DNA of 64,000 nt from Clostridia bacterium (GCA_017388175.1 JAFOTD010000056.1:1-64000); one strand, 5' to 3'. Shown: positions 35,480-45,180, numbered from the stretch's first letter. Made by a program: numbers and translations. The notes: a model not told the origin generated them from the sequence alone.

Positions 35480-38110
35480 GTGTCTAAAAAGTATGTATAC
35501 CTGTTCAGCGAAGGCAATGCGGATATGCGGAACCTGTTGGGCGGCAAGGGCGCAAACCTTGCTGAGATGACCAACCTCGGTCTTCCGGTACCGCAGGGCT
35601 TCACTATCACGACCGAAGCGTGCACGCAGTATTATGAGGACGGCCGTACGATCAATCCGGAGATCCAGGCAGAAATCATGGAGTATATCGAGAAGATGGA
35701 AAAGATCACCGGCAAGAAGTTCGGCGATCTCGAGAATCCGCTTCTGGTCTCCGTTCGTTCCGGCGCGCGCGCGTCGATGCCGGGCATGATGGATACGATC
35801 CTGAACCTCGGTCTTAACGAGCAGGTCGTTGAAGTTATCGCTAAGAAGTCCAACAATCCCCGCTGGGCTTGGGACTGCTACAGAAGATTCATCCAGATGT
35901 TCTCCGACGTCGTTATGGAAGTCGGCAAGAAGTATTTCGAGGTTCTGATCGACCGCATGAAGGAACAGAAGGGCGTCAAGCAGGACGTCGACCTTTCCGC
36001 GGACGATCTCAGGGAGCTTGCGAATCAGTTCAAGGCAGAATATAAGGAAAAGATCGGCGAGGACTTCCCGTCCGACCCGAAAGTACAGCTCTTCGAAGCG
36101 ATCAAGGCCGTTTTCCGTTCCTGGGACAACCCGCGCGCAAACGTCTATCGCCGTGACAACGATATCCCGTATTCCTGGGGTACGGCAGTCAACGTGCAGT
36201 CTATGGCGTTCGGCAACATGGGTGACGATTGCGGCACCGGCGTTGCGTTCACGCGTGACCCCGCGACCGGTGAAAAGGGTCTGTTCGGTGAGTTTTTGAC
36301 CAATGCGCAGGGCGAAGACGTCGTTGCGGGCGTCCGCACCCCGATGCACATTGCAGAGATGGAACAGAAGTTCCCCGAAGCGTTCGCGCAGTTCAACGAG
36401 GTCTGCAAGATCCTCGAAGGTCACTATCGCGACATGCAGGACATGGAGTTCACCGTTGAGCACGGCAAACTGTACATGCTGCAGACCCGTAACGGCAAGC
36501 GTACCGCAAAGGCGGCTCTGAAGATCGCGTGCGATCTCGTCGACGAAGGTATGCGCACCGAACAGGAAGCGGTTGCGATGATCGATCCGAGAAACCTCGA
36601 CACGCTGCTCCATCCGCAGTTCGACGCAAAGGCCATCAAGGCGGCGACGCCGGTTGCGAAGGCGCTCGCGGCGTCTCCCGGCGCGGCATGCGGCAAGATC
36701 GTCTTCTCCGCGGAAGACGCAAAGGCGTGGAAAGCCCGCGGCGAAAAAGTCCTGCTCGTCCGTCTTGAGACGTCTCCCGAGGACATCGAGGGCATGAAGG
36801 CTTCGCAGGGCATTCTCACCGTTCGCGGCGGCATGACGTCCCACGCGGCGGTCGTCGCGCGTGGCATGGGCACCTGCTGCGTCTCCGGCTGCTCTGAGAT
36901 TGCCATGGATGAAGAAAACAAGCGCTTCACTCTGAAGGGCAAGGAATATCACGAGGGCGACTGGCTGTCCATCGACGGTTCCACCGGCTGCATCTACGAC
37001 GGCATCATCCCGACCGTCGACGCGGAGATCGCGGGCGAGTTCGGCCGCATCATGGGCTGGGCGGACAAGTTCAGAAGACTCAAAGTCCGCACGAACGCCG
37101 ACACCCCGCGCGACGCGAAGAAAGCGCGCGAGCTCGGCGCGGAGGGTATCGGCCTCTGCCGCACGGAGCATATGTTCTTTGACGGCGACCGTATCGCAGC
37201 GATCCGCGAAATGATCTGCTCCGACACCGTGGAAGAGCGCGAAAACGCACTGAATAAGCTCCTGCCGATGCAGCAGGGCGACTTCGAGGCGATCTACGAG
37301 GCGATGGAAGGCTATCCGGTCGTCATCCGCTTCCTCGATCCGCCGCTTCATGAGTTTGTTCCGACCGAAGAGGCCGACATCAAGCTGCTTGCGGAAGCGC
37401 AGGGCAAGACCGTCGAACAGATCAAGACGATCATCGCCGGCCTGCACGAGTTCAACCCGATGATGGGTCACCGCGGCTGCCGTCTGACCGTTACCTTCCC
37501 GGAGATCGCGAAGATGCAGACCAAGGCCGTTATCCGCGCTGCGATCAACGTCCAGAAGAAGCATCCGGAATGGAACATGGTCCCCGAGATCATGATCCCG
37601 CTCGTCGGCGAGCCGAAGGAGTTCCGCTTCGTCAAGAACATCGTCGTGGCTGTTGCGGACGAAGAGATTAAGGCTTCCGGCATCGACCTCAAGTATGAAG
37701 TCGGTACGATGATCGAGATTCCGCGCGCGTGCCTCACGGCCGATGAGATCGCGAAGGATGCAGAGTTCTTCTGCTTCGGCACCAACGACCTGACCCAGAT
37801 GACGTTCGGCTTCAGCCGTGACGACGCGGGCAAGTTCCTTTCCGCATACTATGACACCAAGATCTATGAGTCCGATCCGTTCGCGCGTCTCGACCAGAAC
37901 GGCGTCGGCAAGCTCATGAAGATGGCTGTCAAGCTCGGCAAGGAAGCGCGTCCGACCCTCGAGCTCGGTATCTGCGGCGAACACGGCGGCGATCCGTCGT
38001 CCGTCGAATTCTGCCATGAGATCGGCCTCGACTACGTGTCCTGCTCGCCGTTCCGCGTACCGATCGCTCGTCTTGCCGCCGCGCAGGCCGCAATCAAGGA
38101 CGCTAAATAA
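35480..38110 (+). CDS. ppdK: pyruvate, phosphate dikinase
   Basis: An 876-residue enzyme that reversibly converts pyruvate, ATP and phosphate to phosphoenolpyruvate, AMP and pyrophosphate. It has an N-terminal ATP-grasp domain (GGKGANLAEM start, RSGARASMPGMMDT), the central phosphohistidine domain with GGMTSHAAVVARGMG (His near 455), and the C-terminal TIM-barrel PEP site with GLCRTEHMFF and GTNDLTQM. The start is GTG, nine bases after AGGAGG; no upstream ATG fits. In anaerobes it often replaces or supplements pyruvate kinase. It is monocistronic and unusually rich in preferred codons, suggesting strong expression. Confidence 0.98.
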   Translation: MSKKYVYLFSEGNADMRNLLGGKGANLAEMTNLGLPVPQGFTITTEACTQYYEDGRTINPEIQAEIMEYIEKMEKITGKKFGDLENPLLVSVRSGARASMPGMMDTILNLGLNEQVVEVIAKKSNNPRWAWDCYRRFIQMFSDVVMEVGKKYFEVLIDRMKEQKGVKQDVDLSADDLRELANQFKAEYKEKIGEDFPSDPKVQLFEAIKAVFRSWDNPRANVYRRDNDIPYSWGTAVNVQSMAFGNMGDDCGTGVAFTRDPATGEKGLFGEFLTNAQGEDVVAGVRTPMHIAEMEQKFPEAFAQFNEVCKILEGHYRDMQDMEFTVEHGKLYMLQTRNGKRTAKAALKIACDLVDEGMRTEQEAVAMIDPRNLDTLLHPQFDAKAIKAATPVAKALAASPGAACGKIVFSAEDAKAWKARGEKVLLVRLETSPEDIEGMKASQGILTVRGGMTSHAAVVARGMGTCCVSGCSEIAMDEENKRFTLKGKEYHEGDWLSIDGSTGCIYDGIIPTVDAEIAGEFGRIMGWADKFRRLKVRTNADTPRDAKKARELGAEGIGLCRTEHMFFDGDRIAAIREMICSDTVEERENALNKLLPMQQGDFEAIYEAMEGYPVVIRFLDPPLHEFVPTEEADIKLLAEAQGKTVEQIKTIIAGLHEFNPMMGHRGCRLTVTFPEIAKMQTKAVIRAAINVQKKHPEWNMVPEIMIPLVGEPKEFRFVKNIVVAVADEEIKASGIDLKYEVGTMIEIPRACLTADEIAKDAEFFCFGTNDLTQMTFGFSRDDAGKFLSAYYDTKIYESDPFARLDQNGVGKLMKMAVKLGKEARPTLELGICGEHGGDPSSVEFCHEIGLDYVSCSPFRVPIARLAAAQAAIKDAK

Positions 38111-38129
38111 TCATCCCATCCGACCATTC

Positions 38130-38163
38130 AATGATCCCTCGGTTTCCCGGGGGATCATTTTTC
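38130..38163 (+). terminator. terminator of ppdK
   Basis: AATGATCCC-type arm with GGGATCATT around a G/C-rich centre, followed by TTTTT. Confidence 0.88.
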
Positions 38164-38176
38164 TGTTTCGGAAGCA

Positions 38177-38205
38177 TTGTTTTGTCGTTCGTATCATGTT
38201 ATAAT
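38177..38205 (+). promoter_or_regulatory. promoter of the LRR protein gene
   Basis: TTGTTT, 17-base spacer, TATAAT. Confidence 0.7.
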
Positions 38206-38240
38206 ATGTTGATATATCATCTGAAAGAGAGCTGCGGCAT

Positions 38241-40274
38241 ATGAGAAAAACATTGTCCATTGCACTTGCGTTCCTTTTCTGCATCACGTTGTTTGCGAGA
38301 ACGCCGATGCGCGCACAGGCGGACGACCGGTATCTGGAGATCAACGAAACCAATTTCCCGGATGCTGCTTTCCGCCAATGGATCATTGACAATCTGGAAG
38401 TCAGCGGCGACGAAGAGACCGGCTATTATATGACCGAGGCGCAGGTCGGGAGTGTGATGCAAGTCAGCTGCCCCGACTGCGGCATTGCTTCGCTGACTGG
38501 CATAGAGTACTTTACCGCAATGAATCGACTCGCTTGCAGGAATAACAAACTGATCGCGCTGAATCTCAGCAGCAATACGGCGCTTGTTTACCTCGACTGC
38601 TCGCACAATGAAATACGGTCGCTTGATGTCGGCAGCAATACAAAACTGAAGTGGCTGTATTGCCATTTTAATCAGCTGCAAACGCTTGACGTGAGCAGCA
38701 ATACGGCGCTTGATACGCTTAACTGCGGAAGCAATAACCTGACAACCCTGAATCTTGCAAACAACACAGAACTCACTCATCTGCAGTGCTATACAAACCG
38801 ACTGACGAATCTGGACGTCGATACCAATACAAAACTGGAATACTTTGCATGTAACGATAATACGCTGACTGATCTGGACGTGAGCAAAAACACGGCGCTC
38901 ACGTATCTTTTATGCCAACATAATCACATTCAGTCGCTGAGCCTGGACAAGAATACGGCGCTTACGTGGATCAACTGCTACGGCAACGAGCTGAATTCTC
39001 TGGATGTAACAAAGAATACGGCATTGCAGACACTGAACGCCGGGGGCAATCATCTTTGCACCTTGAATGTCAGCAAGAATACGGAACTGACGCAATTTTT
39101 CGCAAGCGGTCAGACAGTCCTGAACCAATCGGGGAAGAACACGAACGGAACGTACACCTTTGATATGTCGAAACTCATGTCGAAGAACGAACAAAAACTC
39201 GTCAGCTTCCCGGATACATCGATTACGATGAACAGCGCAGGGATCGTGAAGCTCCCGGGGGAAGTGGAATCCTTCTCCTATCGGTACAATGCGTCAGGCG
39301 ACCCGAGCAACGGCGATATCGAGCTTCCGGAGCTTCCTGTGTCCGTACACGACGCGGAGGACGAGGACTTCATGCTCGACGTTACGGTTTATCTGACCTA
39401 TGAATCGCTGCCCGCGTTTGACGGCACCGTCGAATGGAACAACGAGGATGTGGAGTACAACGGCAAGACGCCGTACGTGATCGCAAACGGTATGGACCAA
39501 ACGCCGCGGTTCACCGTTAAAACCGCGGACGGTAAGACGGTAGGCGCGTCGCATTATACCTATCAATACCGCGAGAACAAGAATGCCGGCACCGCTTACG
39601 TGATCATCACGTTCAAGGACATCTACAGCGGCACGGCACGCGGCTGGTTTAAGATCTATCTGCCAGCTACTGACTATACCATGGTTGAGAACAGGGAGGA
39701 TGGCGTCTATCTTGAATGGAAACCGGTCGAGGGCGCGGACGGATACGTGATCTACCGCAGAGCGTGGAACCTGCAGAGCGCGGGCTGGACGAGCTTTGTG
39801 CGGTGGAACAACACGAAGGACCTCCATTGGACGGACAAGACGGTTTATGCCGGGACGCGGTATCAGTATGGCATAAAGGCGTACTTCGACCGCAGGGTCG
39901 ATCCGGTCAGCGGCGCGGAGATCGGCGGCAATGTCGGCGACAACTATAACCTCGGACAGGTCGGTCCGCTGAAAACGACTGTGCGCATCACGACCCGAAC
40001 GCTGAACAGCGTGACGGGCGGATCGAAACAGATTACTGTGAAGTGGTCCGGTTCGAACAAGTTCACCGGATACGAAATCCAGATCGCCACCGACGCTGCA
40101 TTCACTAAGAACGTAAAGACGGTGACGATCACGAACGCCGCTGCCTACGAGACAACGATCAAGAGCCTGAAGGCGAAAACGACCTATTATGTGCGGGTTC
40201 GCTCGTATCACGTCTTCGAGGGCATGACCTATTACGGCGGATGGTCGAACGTGAAGAACGCAAAAACCAGGTAA
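38241..40274 (+). CDS. secreted leucine-rich-repeat protein with fibronectin-like C terminus
   Basis: A 677-residue exported protein. A signal peptide (about 1-28) precedes about eleven 21-residue leucine-rich repeats (roughly residues 75-305). Their consensus is L-x-x-L-x-C-x-x-N-x-L-x-x-L-D-V-S-x-N-T-x. Most repeats keep a Cys in the same place, forming a cysteine ladder like that of Listeria InlJ. After a middle beta domain, two fibronectin-type-III-like modules follow; the last runs WSGSNKFTGYEIQIA...TYYVRVRSY. No LPXTG sorting signal or transmembrane anchor is seen, so it is probably secreted. A role in adhesion is inference. Own promoter and terminator. Confidence 0.85.
   Translation: MRKTLSIALAFLFCITLFARTPMRAQADDRYLEINETNFPDAAFRQWIIDNLEVSGDEETGYYMTEAQVGSVMQVSCPDCGIASLTGIEYFTAMNRLACRNNKLIALNLSSNTALVYLDCSHNEIRSLDVGSNTKLKWLYCHFNQLQTLDVSSNTALDTLNCGSNNLTTLNLANNTELTHLQCYTNRLTNLDVDTNTKLEYFACNDNTLTDLDVSKNTALTYLLCQHNHIQSLSLDKNTALTWINCYGNELNSLDVTKNTALQTLNAGGNHLCTLNVSKNTELTQFFASGQTVLNQSGKNTNGTYTFDMSKLMSKNEQKLVSFPDTSITMNSAGIVKLPGEVESFSYRYNASGDPSNGDIELPELPVSVHDAEDEDFMLDVTVYLTYESLPAFDGTVEWNNEDVEYNGKTPYVIANGMDQTPRFTVKTADGKTVGASHYTYQYRENKNAGTAYVIITFKDIYSGTARGWFKIYLPATDYTMVENREDGVYLEWKPVEGADGYVIYRRAWNLQSAGWTSFVRWNNTKDLHWTDKTVYAGTRYQYGIKAYFDRRVDPVSGAEIGGNVGDNYNLGQVGPLKTTVRITTRTLNSVTGGSKQITVKWSGSNKFTGYEIQIATDAAFTKNVKTVTITNAAAYETTIKSLKAKTTYYVRVRSYHVFEGMTYYGGWSNVKNAKTR
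38490..39130 (+). repeat. 63-base tandem coding repeats (LRR units)
   Basis: Degenerate repeats of 63 bases encode the 21-residue LRR units. Recurrent words are AGCAATACGGCGCTT or AAGAATACGGCGCTT and CTGGACGT. They have diverged at third positions, so the array is old. Confidence 0.7.
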
Positions 40275-40288
40275 GCAATCAGGATTCA

Positions 40289-40316
40289 GAAGCTCCGCGG
40301 CATTGCGGAGCTTTTT
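40289..40316 (+). terminator. terminator of the LRR protein gene
   Basis: AGCTCCGC and GCGGAGCT around GGCATT, followed by TTTTT. Confidence 0.9.
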
Positions 40317-40322
40317 GAACGC

Positions 40323-40351
40323 TTGCAAAACGATACGGAATGTGGTAAGGT
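40323..40351 (+). promoter_or_regulatory. promoter of DUF512-der-plsY, leaderless geometry
   Basis: TTGCAA, 17-base spacer, TAAGGT (40346-40351). Six bases then separate the -10 from the ATG, so transcription should begin at the A of ATG. Confidence 0.65.
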
Positions 40352-40357
40352 ATATTC

Positions 40358-41665
40358 ATGGATTTATGCGCAAAAGGTCAACCGATCACATTTGTGGAAC
40401 ACGGTACACCTGCCGAAAAAGCAGGCGTACAGTGCGGCGACGTCCTTTTCCGCATCAATGATTCGCCCGTCCTCGATCTCATTGATTATGAAGCTCTGAC
40501 AGCACAACGCGCTTTGAAGCTCGATCTTGAACGAGAAGGGAAGCCGCTTTCGATCGTTCTCAGAAAGGGCGAATACGAACCGCTCGGGCTGTGCTTTGAA
40601 ACGACGCTGATGAGCCGGATGATGACGTGCCGAAACCACTGCCTGTTCTGCTTCATCGATCAGATGCCGAAGGGCGTCCGAAGCAGTCTGAACGTCAAGG
40701 ACGACGACTGGCGCATGTCGTTCATCATGGGCAATTATGTGACGCTGACGAACGTTTCCGACGCTGAATTTGCCCGCGTCATCGAACGCCGCGTAAGCCC
40801 TCTGTACGTTTCGGTTCACGCGACCGATCCCGCAGTCCGAACGAAGATTATGCGTAATCCGACAGCCGGACGCATCATGGAACGGCTGACCGCGCTGAAG
40901 GACGCCGGGTTGCTTTTTCATGCGCAGATCGTTCTGTGCCGGGATCTGAATGACGGGGAGATCCTTGAACGAACTTTATCCGATCTGTCCTCTCTTGCGC
41001 CATCGTGCGCTTCGATCGCGATCGTACCTGTCGGCGTCACGAAGTACCGAGAGGGACTGCCCGAGCTCGGAACGTTCGATAAGACGCAGAGCCGCGACGT
41101 GATCGACCGGATCGAGCCGCTGCAGGAGCAATATCTAAAGCAGTTTGGAACGAGGCTCGTTTTTCTGTCGGACGAATGGTATCTGAACGCGGACCGGACG
41201 CTTCCCGAACCCGATGCGTATGAGGGATACGATCAGATTGAAAACGGCGTCGGTCTTCTCCGCATGTTCGAAGAGGACTTCCGATACGCGCTTTCGGAGC
41301 GAAAACCGCTGTCTGGCAAACGCTGTGTTTCGATTGCGGGCGGAACGGCGGCGTATCCGTTCTTCCGGGAACTGTATCGCGATCTTGCATCGTACGGCGT
41401 CGAAACGGATCTGCATCCGATCCCGAATCTGTGGTTCGGCGGGAACGTACATGTTGCGGGACTGGTGACCGGAAGCGACCTTGTTGCCGCCCTTTTCGGG
41501 AAACCGTTGTCCGATCCGCTGCTGATTCCGAAAAACATGCTGCGGGAGACGGAGGACGTGTTTTTAGACGGCATGACGCTTTCGGACGTCGAAGCAAAGC
41601 TGGGCGTAAGGATCCGCACATTTTCGGACGGAACGGAACTCATTTCGTGTTTATTTGAGGAGTAA
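40358..41665 (+). CDS. DUF512 protein with PDZ and radical-SAM-like core
   Basis: A 435-residue protein found upstream of der in many Clostridia. The N terminus is a PDZ-like domain (EHGTPAEKAGVQCGDVLFRIND, residues about 14-35). The core has CRNHCLFCF near residue 92, a C-x3-C-x2-C cysteine set like that of radical SAM Fe-S proteins. The C-terminal DUF512 domain contains FLSDEWYLNA and GTAAYPFF. The reaction is unknown. No ribosome site precedes the ATG and the promoter lies directly before it. der starts four bases after its stop. Confidence 0.87.
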   Translation: MDLCAKGQPITFVEHGTPAEKAGVQCGDVLFRINDSPVLDLIDYEALTAQRALKLDLEREGKPLSIVLRKGEYEPLGLCFETTLMSRMMTCRNHCLFCFIDQMPKGVRSSLNVKDDDWRMSFIMGNYVTLTNVSDAEFARVIERRVSPLYVSVHATDPAVRTKIMRNPTAGRIMERLTALKDAGLLFHAQIVLCRDLNDGEILERTLSDLSSLAPSCASIAIVPVGVTKYREGLPELGTFDKTQSRDVIDRIEPLQEQYLKQFGTRLVFLSDEWYLNADRTLPEPDAYEGYDQIENGVGLLRMFEEDFRYALSERKPLSGKRCVSIAGGTAAYPFFRELYRDLASYGVETDLHPIPNLWFGGNVHVAGLVTGSDLVAALFGKPLSDPLLIPKNMLRETEDVFLDGMTLSDVEAKLGVRIRTFSDGTELISCLFEE

Positions 41666-41668
41666 ACT

Positions 41669-42991
41669 ATGTCAAAACCTTTGGTAGCAATTGTCGGCAG
41701 ACCGAACGTCGGCAAATCCACGCTTTTTAACAGACTGATCGGAAAGCGTGTTTCGATCGTGGAAGACACGCCCGGTGTCACACGCGACCGGATTTACGGC
41801 GATGCGGAATGGCTGAATCATAAATTTACGCTGATTGACACCGGCGGTATTGAGCCGGCGAGCGAGGATCAGATCGCCGTGCAGATGCGCCGCCAGGCGG
41901 AGCTTGCTGTGGAAACGGCGGACGTGATCATCTTTTTGACCGACGGACGCGATGGGATGACTGCGGCGGACAGAGAGGTTGCGGCAATGCTCAGAAAATC
42001 GAGCAAACCTGTCGTACTCGCCGTCAACAAGCTCGACGCGCCGAAGTATCATGAAGCGATCTGGGAGTTTTATGAGCTTGGGCTGGGCGATCCGTTTATC
42101 CTGTCCGGCGGGCAGGGGATCGGACTCGGTGATCTTTTGGAAGCCGTTTGCAGTTACTTTCCGAAGACGGAAGAGGCGGAGGAGAACGCGCGTATTCACA
42201 TTGCGATCGTCGGCAAGCCGAACGTGGGCAAATCGAGTCTGACCAACGCAATACTGGGAGAGGAGCGCGTGATTGTATCCGACGTACCCGGTACGACGCG
42301 CGACGCGATCGACACCCCGTTTGAAAAGAACGGACGACAGTACGTTCTGATCGACACCGCAGGCATTCGCCGTAAACGCGCCATCGAGGATGAAAGCATT
42401 GAACGGTACAGCGTAATTCGTTCGCTAGCGGCCGTCCGGCGCGCCGACGTTGTTCTGTTTGTGTGCGATGCGGAGCAGGGGCTCTCCGAACAGGACGTTA
42501 AGATTGCGGGTTTTGTACACGAGGAAGGGAAGCCGTCGATCGTTATCGTCAACAAGTGGGATCTGATTGAAAAGGATACGCATACGATGGACCGGTTCAA
42601 AAAGGACATGGAAACCGATCTGGCGTTCATGAACTACGTACCGTTCCTGTTTATCAGCGCAAAGAGCGGACAGCGCGTGCATAAAGTGCTTGAGAACGTT
42701 GAAGAGGTTTACGCGCAAAGCATTCGCCGCATTGCGACCGGCATGTTAAACGACGTACTGAACGAGGCGGTCTCCATGGCGGAACCGCCCGCGCAGAACG
42801 GCAGACGGCTGAAGCTCTTTTATGCCACGCAGGTTGCGATTCAGCCGCCGACGTTCGTGATCTTTGTCAATGACTCGACGCTCGTACATTTCTCGTATGA
42901 GAGGTACCTTGAGAACTATTTCAGAAAGACCTTCGGCTTTTCGGGAACGCCGATCCGTATTTTGTTCCGCAATCGGACAAGGGAGGAGTAA
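41669..42991 (+). CDS. der: ribosome biogenesis GTPase Der (EngA)
   Basis: A 440-residue protein with two consecutive GTPase domains and a C-terminal KH-like domain, required for 50S assembly. The first P-loop is [10 protein letters not shown] (residues 9-18) and the second [10 protein letters not shown] (near 183); DTPG and NKLD, then DTAG and NKWD follow. It lies between the DUF512 gene and plsY, a widely kept order. GAGGAG precedes the ATG. Confidence 0.98.
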   Translation: MSKPLVAIVGRPNVGKSTLFNRLIGKRVSIVEDTPGVTRDRIYGDAEWLNHKFTLIDTGGIEPASEDQIAVQMRRQAELAVETADVIIFLTDGRDGMTAADREVAAMLRKSSKPVVLAVNKLDAPKYHEAIWEFYELGLGDPFILSGGQGIGLGDLLEAVCSYFPKTEEAEENARIHIAIVGKPNVGKSSLTNAILGEERVIVSDVPGTTRDAIDTPFEKNGRQYVLIDTAGIRRKRAIEDESIERYSVIRSLAAVRRADVVLFVCDAEQGLSEQDVKIAGFVHEEGKPSIVIVNKWDLIEKDTHTMDRFKKDMETDLAFMNYVPFLFISAKSGQRVHKVLENVEEVYAQSIRRIATGMLNDVLNEAVSMAEPPAQNGRRLKLFYATQVAIQPPTFVIFVNDSTLVHFSYERYLENYFRKTFGFSGTPIRILFRNRTREE

Positions 42992-43000
42992 CGATCCGTC

Positions 43001-43666
43001 ATGATCGGAGATTGGAACGCAGCGGCGATTTGCATCGTAGCGATCGTCGGTTATCTGATCGGTAATATGCAGACGGCGCTGATCATCAGCCGTCTGAGAT
43101 TTCGCGATGACGTGCGCCTGTACGGCAGCGGTAACGCGGGAACGACAAACATGGTCCGCGTATACGGAAAGTATTACGGGCTTTTGACGTTTATCGGCGA
43201 CGCGGGAAAGTGCGTAGCGGGGTTTTTCCTCGGACGGTGGCTCGGTCAGGCGCTCGGCATTCATCTCGATGATCCCGCCGTCTCAACGCTGCTGGGCGGC
43301 TATATCGCAAGCGCGTGCGTTGTGCTGGGGCATTGCTATCCCGTTTTGTTTCAGTTTCGAGGCGGAAAGGGCGCCGCAAGCGCGTACGCAATGACGTGGT
43401 GCCTTTGCTGGCAGGCGGCGCTCGTTTCTACCGTGATCGCGATCGTGATCTTTTTGATTTGGAAGCGCGTTTCTCTCGTATCGGTCCTGACCGCGATTTC
43501 GTATCTGATCGGCACGTATATCGTCTGGGCAACGGGAAACGCCGATATCTATCTGATGTTCTTTGTTACGCCGGTCGTGCTTCTGGTGCTCATCCGGCAT
43601 AAAGAGAATATCAAACGACTCCTGCGCGGGGAAGAAAAGGTCATTTCCTCGGGCGACAAGCACTAA
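43001..43666 (+). CDS. plsY: acyl-phosphate glycerol-3-phosphate acyltransferase
   Basis: A 221-residue membrane enzyme that transfers an acyl group from acyl phosphate to glycerol-3-phosphate, the first step of phospholipid synthesis. Several transmembrane helices are evident. The family motifs are GSGNAGTTNMVR (near residue 45), GHCYPVLFQFRGGKGAA (near 108) and a late R-H-K-E-N. It begins nine bases after der and is convergent with sigF; its terminator lies inside the sigF coding end. Confidence 0.95.
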   Translation: MIGDWNAAAICIVAIVGYLIGNMQTALIISRLRFRDDVRLYGSGNAGTTNMVRVYGKYYGLLTFIGDAGKCVAGFFLGRWLGQALGIHLDDPAVSTLLGGYIASACVVLGHCYPVLFQFRGGKGAASAYAMTWCLCWQAALVSTVIAIVIFLIWKRVSLVSVLTAISYLIGTYIVWATGNADIYLMFFVTPVVLLVLIRHKENIKRLLRGEEKVISSGDKH

Positions 43667-44367
43667 TCCCGCATCCTGTTTCTGAGCTGAGACAGGATTT
43701 TCTTTTCAAGGCGCGAAACCTGCACCTGTGAAACGCCGAGTATTCTGCCTACTTCAGACTGTGATTTTTCCTCGCGGTATCGCAATCGCACAAGCGTACG
43801 CTCGCGCTCCGAGAGCGATTCGAGCGCAGCGTTCAGAGAAAGCTTGCTGACGGATTTTTCTTCCTCACTGTCCGTTCCGATCCGATCGAACCGGCTTCCG
43901 CTTCCGTCGGGAAGGGGCTCGTCGAGCGATGCAATCGGCGAATCGCTTGCGAAAGCCGCGGCAAGTTCTTCCCGCGATACGTTCAGCTTCTTCGATAGCG
44001 TATCAATCGTCAGGTCTGGATCTTCCGTGATTGCCTGACGGATTCGGGACGCGAGTGCTTTTGCGCTTCGGGAAAACTTGATGATGCCGTCATCCCGTAA
44101 GAATCTCCGAATCTCGCCCGCGATCAAAGGGACGGCATACGTGGAAAAGCAGACGTTATAAGAGACGTCAAATCGCCGGATTGCTTTTAAAAGCCCGATC
44201 GAACCGAGTTGCCTGAGATCGTCCGGGTCAACGCCGCCGCCCTGATACCGCTTCGCAATCGCCGCTACGAGCGGGATGTTTTCTTCCAGAAGGAGCCGCT
44301 CCGCTTCTTCGTCGCCGTTCTGTGCCTGCTTGATCCGCGCAATAAAATCTTCACGATCTGTTTGCAT
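43663..44367 (-). CDS. sigF: RNA polymerase sigma-F factor
   Basis: A 234-residue forespore-specific sigma factor. Region 2 contains LIPLVAAIAKRYQGGGVDPDDLRQLGSIGLLKAIRRFD-type text and region 4 the helix-turn-helix EEKSQSEVGRILGVSQVQVSRLEKK. The ATG at 44367 was chosen because the family begins just before the EDF-ARI segment; the longer frame to 44514 runs over spoIIAB. It overlaps spoIIAB by 17 bases as the third gene of the spoIIA operon. Its activity is held by SpoIIAB until SpoIIAA frees it. Confidence 0.95.
   Translation of the reverse strand: MQTDREDFIARIKQAQNGDEEAERLLLEENIPLVAAIAKRYQGGGVDPDDLRQLGSIGLLKAIRRFDVSYNVCFSTYAVPLIAGEIRRFLRDDGIIKFSRSAKALASRIRQAITEDPDLTIDTLSKKLNVSREELAAAFASDSPIASLDEPLPDGSGSRFDRIGTDSEEEKSVSKLSLNAALESLSERERTLVRLRYREEKSQSEVGRILGVSQVQVSRLEKKILSQLRNRMRD
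43673..43706 (+). terminator. terminator of der-plsY, inside the sigF 3' end
   Basis: ATCCTGT plus TTC pairs with GAG plus ACAGGAT around TGAGCT, followed by TTTTCTTTTC. On the minus strand the same bases encode the last residues of sigma-F. Confidence 0.7.
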
Positions 44368-44785
44368 GCTTGATGCGCTTACGCATGATGACGACGGTAC
44401 CCTGTCCGACATTCGATTCCACGTCCACGGAATCCATAAACGCTTCCATGACGGAGAATCCCATGCCGGAACGCTCCAGTTCCGGTTTCGAAGTATAAAA
44501 CGGCTTTCGCGCAAGTTCGATATCGTCGATTCCGCAGCCGTCGTCTCGAACGATAATGGTCAGGTCATCGTCCTCAATTTCCATTTGCATCGTTACGATT
44601 CGGTCACGGCTCTGATCGTAGCCGTGAATGATGGCGTTCGTAACAGCTTCGGAAACAGCTGTGCGGATATCGGACAGCTCTTCAATCCCGGGATTTAACT
44701 GCGCGGCGAATGCGGCGGCTGCGGCACGGGCAAAACCTTCGTTGCCGGACAAGGAAAGAAATCGGATTTCCATTTCGTTATGCAT
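44351..44785 (-). CDS. spoIIAB: anti-sigma-F factor / serine kinase SpoIIAB
   Basis: A 144-residue GHKL-fold protein that binds sigma-F and phosphorylates SpoIIAA. The N box is EAVTNAIIHGY (about residues 46-56), followed by the G1 motif RDDGCGI (near 80) and the lid region with ERSGMGFSVME (near 104). GGAGG precedes the ATG. The gene lies 11 bases after spoIIAA and overlaps sigF. Confidence 0.97.
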   Translation of the reverse strand: MHNEMEIRFLSLSGNEGFARAAAAAFAAQLNPGIEELSDIRTAVSEAVTNAIIHGYDQSRDRIVTMQMEIEDDDLTIIVRDDGCGIDDIELARKPFYTSKPELERSGMGFSVMEAFMDSVDVESNVGQGTVVIMRKRIKHANRS

Positions 44786-44796
44786 TGCGTGCCTCC

Positions 44797-45102
44797 TTAC
44801 TGCCTTTCCACAATTGCGTACAGTCCCGACATCTGAAAGATCCGGTCAATCGACGCGTTCATACCTTTCACAACGAGTTTTCCGCCTCGCATCGAGAGCT
44901 TTCGAAACCTGCCCAGAACGACGCCGAGACCTGCGCTGTCCATAAAGGTCATGCCCGACAGATCCAGAACAAGCTCGTTTACCGTGACGTCGCGAAGCAG
45001 CGTATCGAGCATGATCCTCGTTTGTTCTGCGCTGTGATGATCCAATTCGCCCGATAACTTTACCAATAAGCGCGGGCCGCGCTTTTGAGCGTTCAATTCC
45101 AT
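44797..45102 (-). CDS. spoIIAA: anti-anti-sigma factor SpoIIAA
   Basis: A 101-residue STAS-domain protein. When dephosphorylated it displaces sigma-F from SpoIIAB. The phosphorylated Ser is in TFMDSAGLGVVLGR (Ser near 57). GGAGGTG precedes the ATG. It is first in the spoIIA operon and a sigma-H-like promoter lies upstream at 45132-45160. Confidence 0.95.
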   Translation of the reverse strand: MELNAQKRGPRLLVKLSGELDHHSAEQTRIMLDTLLRDVTVNELVLDLSGMTFMDSAGLGVVLGRFRKLSMRGGKLVVKGMNASIDRIFQMSGLYAIVERQ

Positions 45103-45131
45103 AGTTCCACCTCCGATTCTCGTTCAAATAT

Positions 45132-45160
45132 AAATACGCCGTATATGGTTTGCATCCTTT
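45132..45160 (-). promoter_or_regulatory. candidate sigma-H promoter of spoIIA
   Basis: Minus strand: AAAGGATGC, 11-base spacer, GGCGTATTT, fitting RnAGGAwww-N11-12-RnnGAATww with GTAT for GAAT. B. subtilis spoIIA is also sigma-H dependent. Confidence 0.55.
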
Positions 45161-45180
45161 TGAGAAATCGGACAAGCTTT

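Noticed and set aside
35477-38017. 846-residue open frame on the minus strand across ppdK
   Set aside because: It is the shadow of a highly expressed gene with strong codon bias; it is Leu/Arg/Asp/His-rich, has no ribosome site or promoter, and matches no fold.
38490-39130. CRISPR-like regular repeats
   Set aside because: The 63-base periodicity is in frame and encodes leucine-rich repeats; units are diverged and have no spacers.
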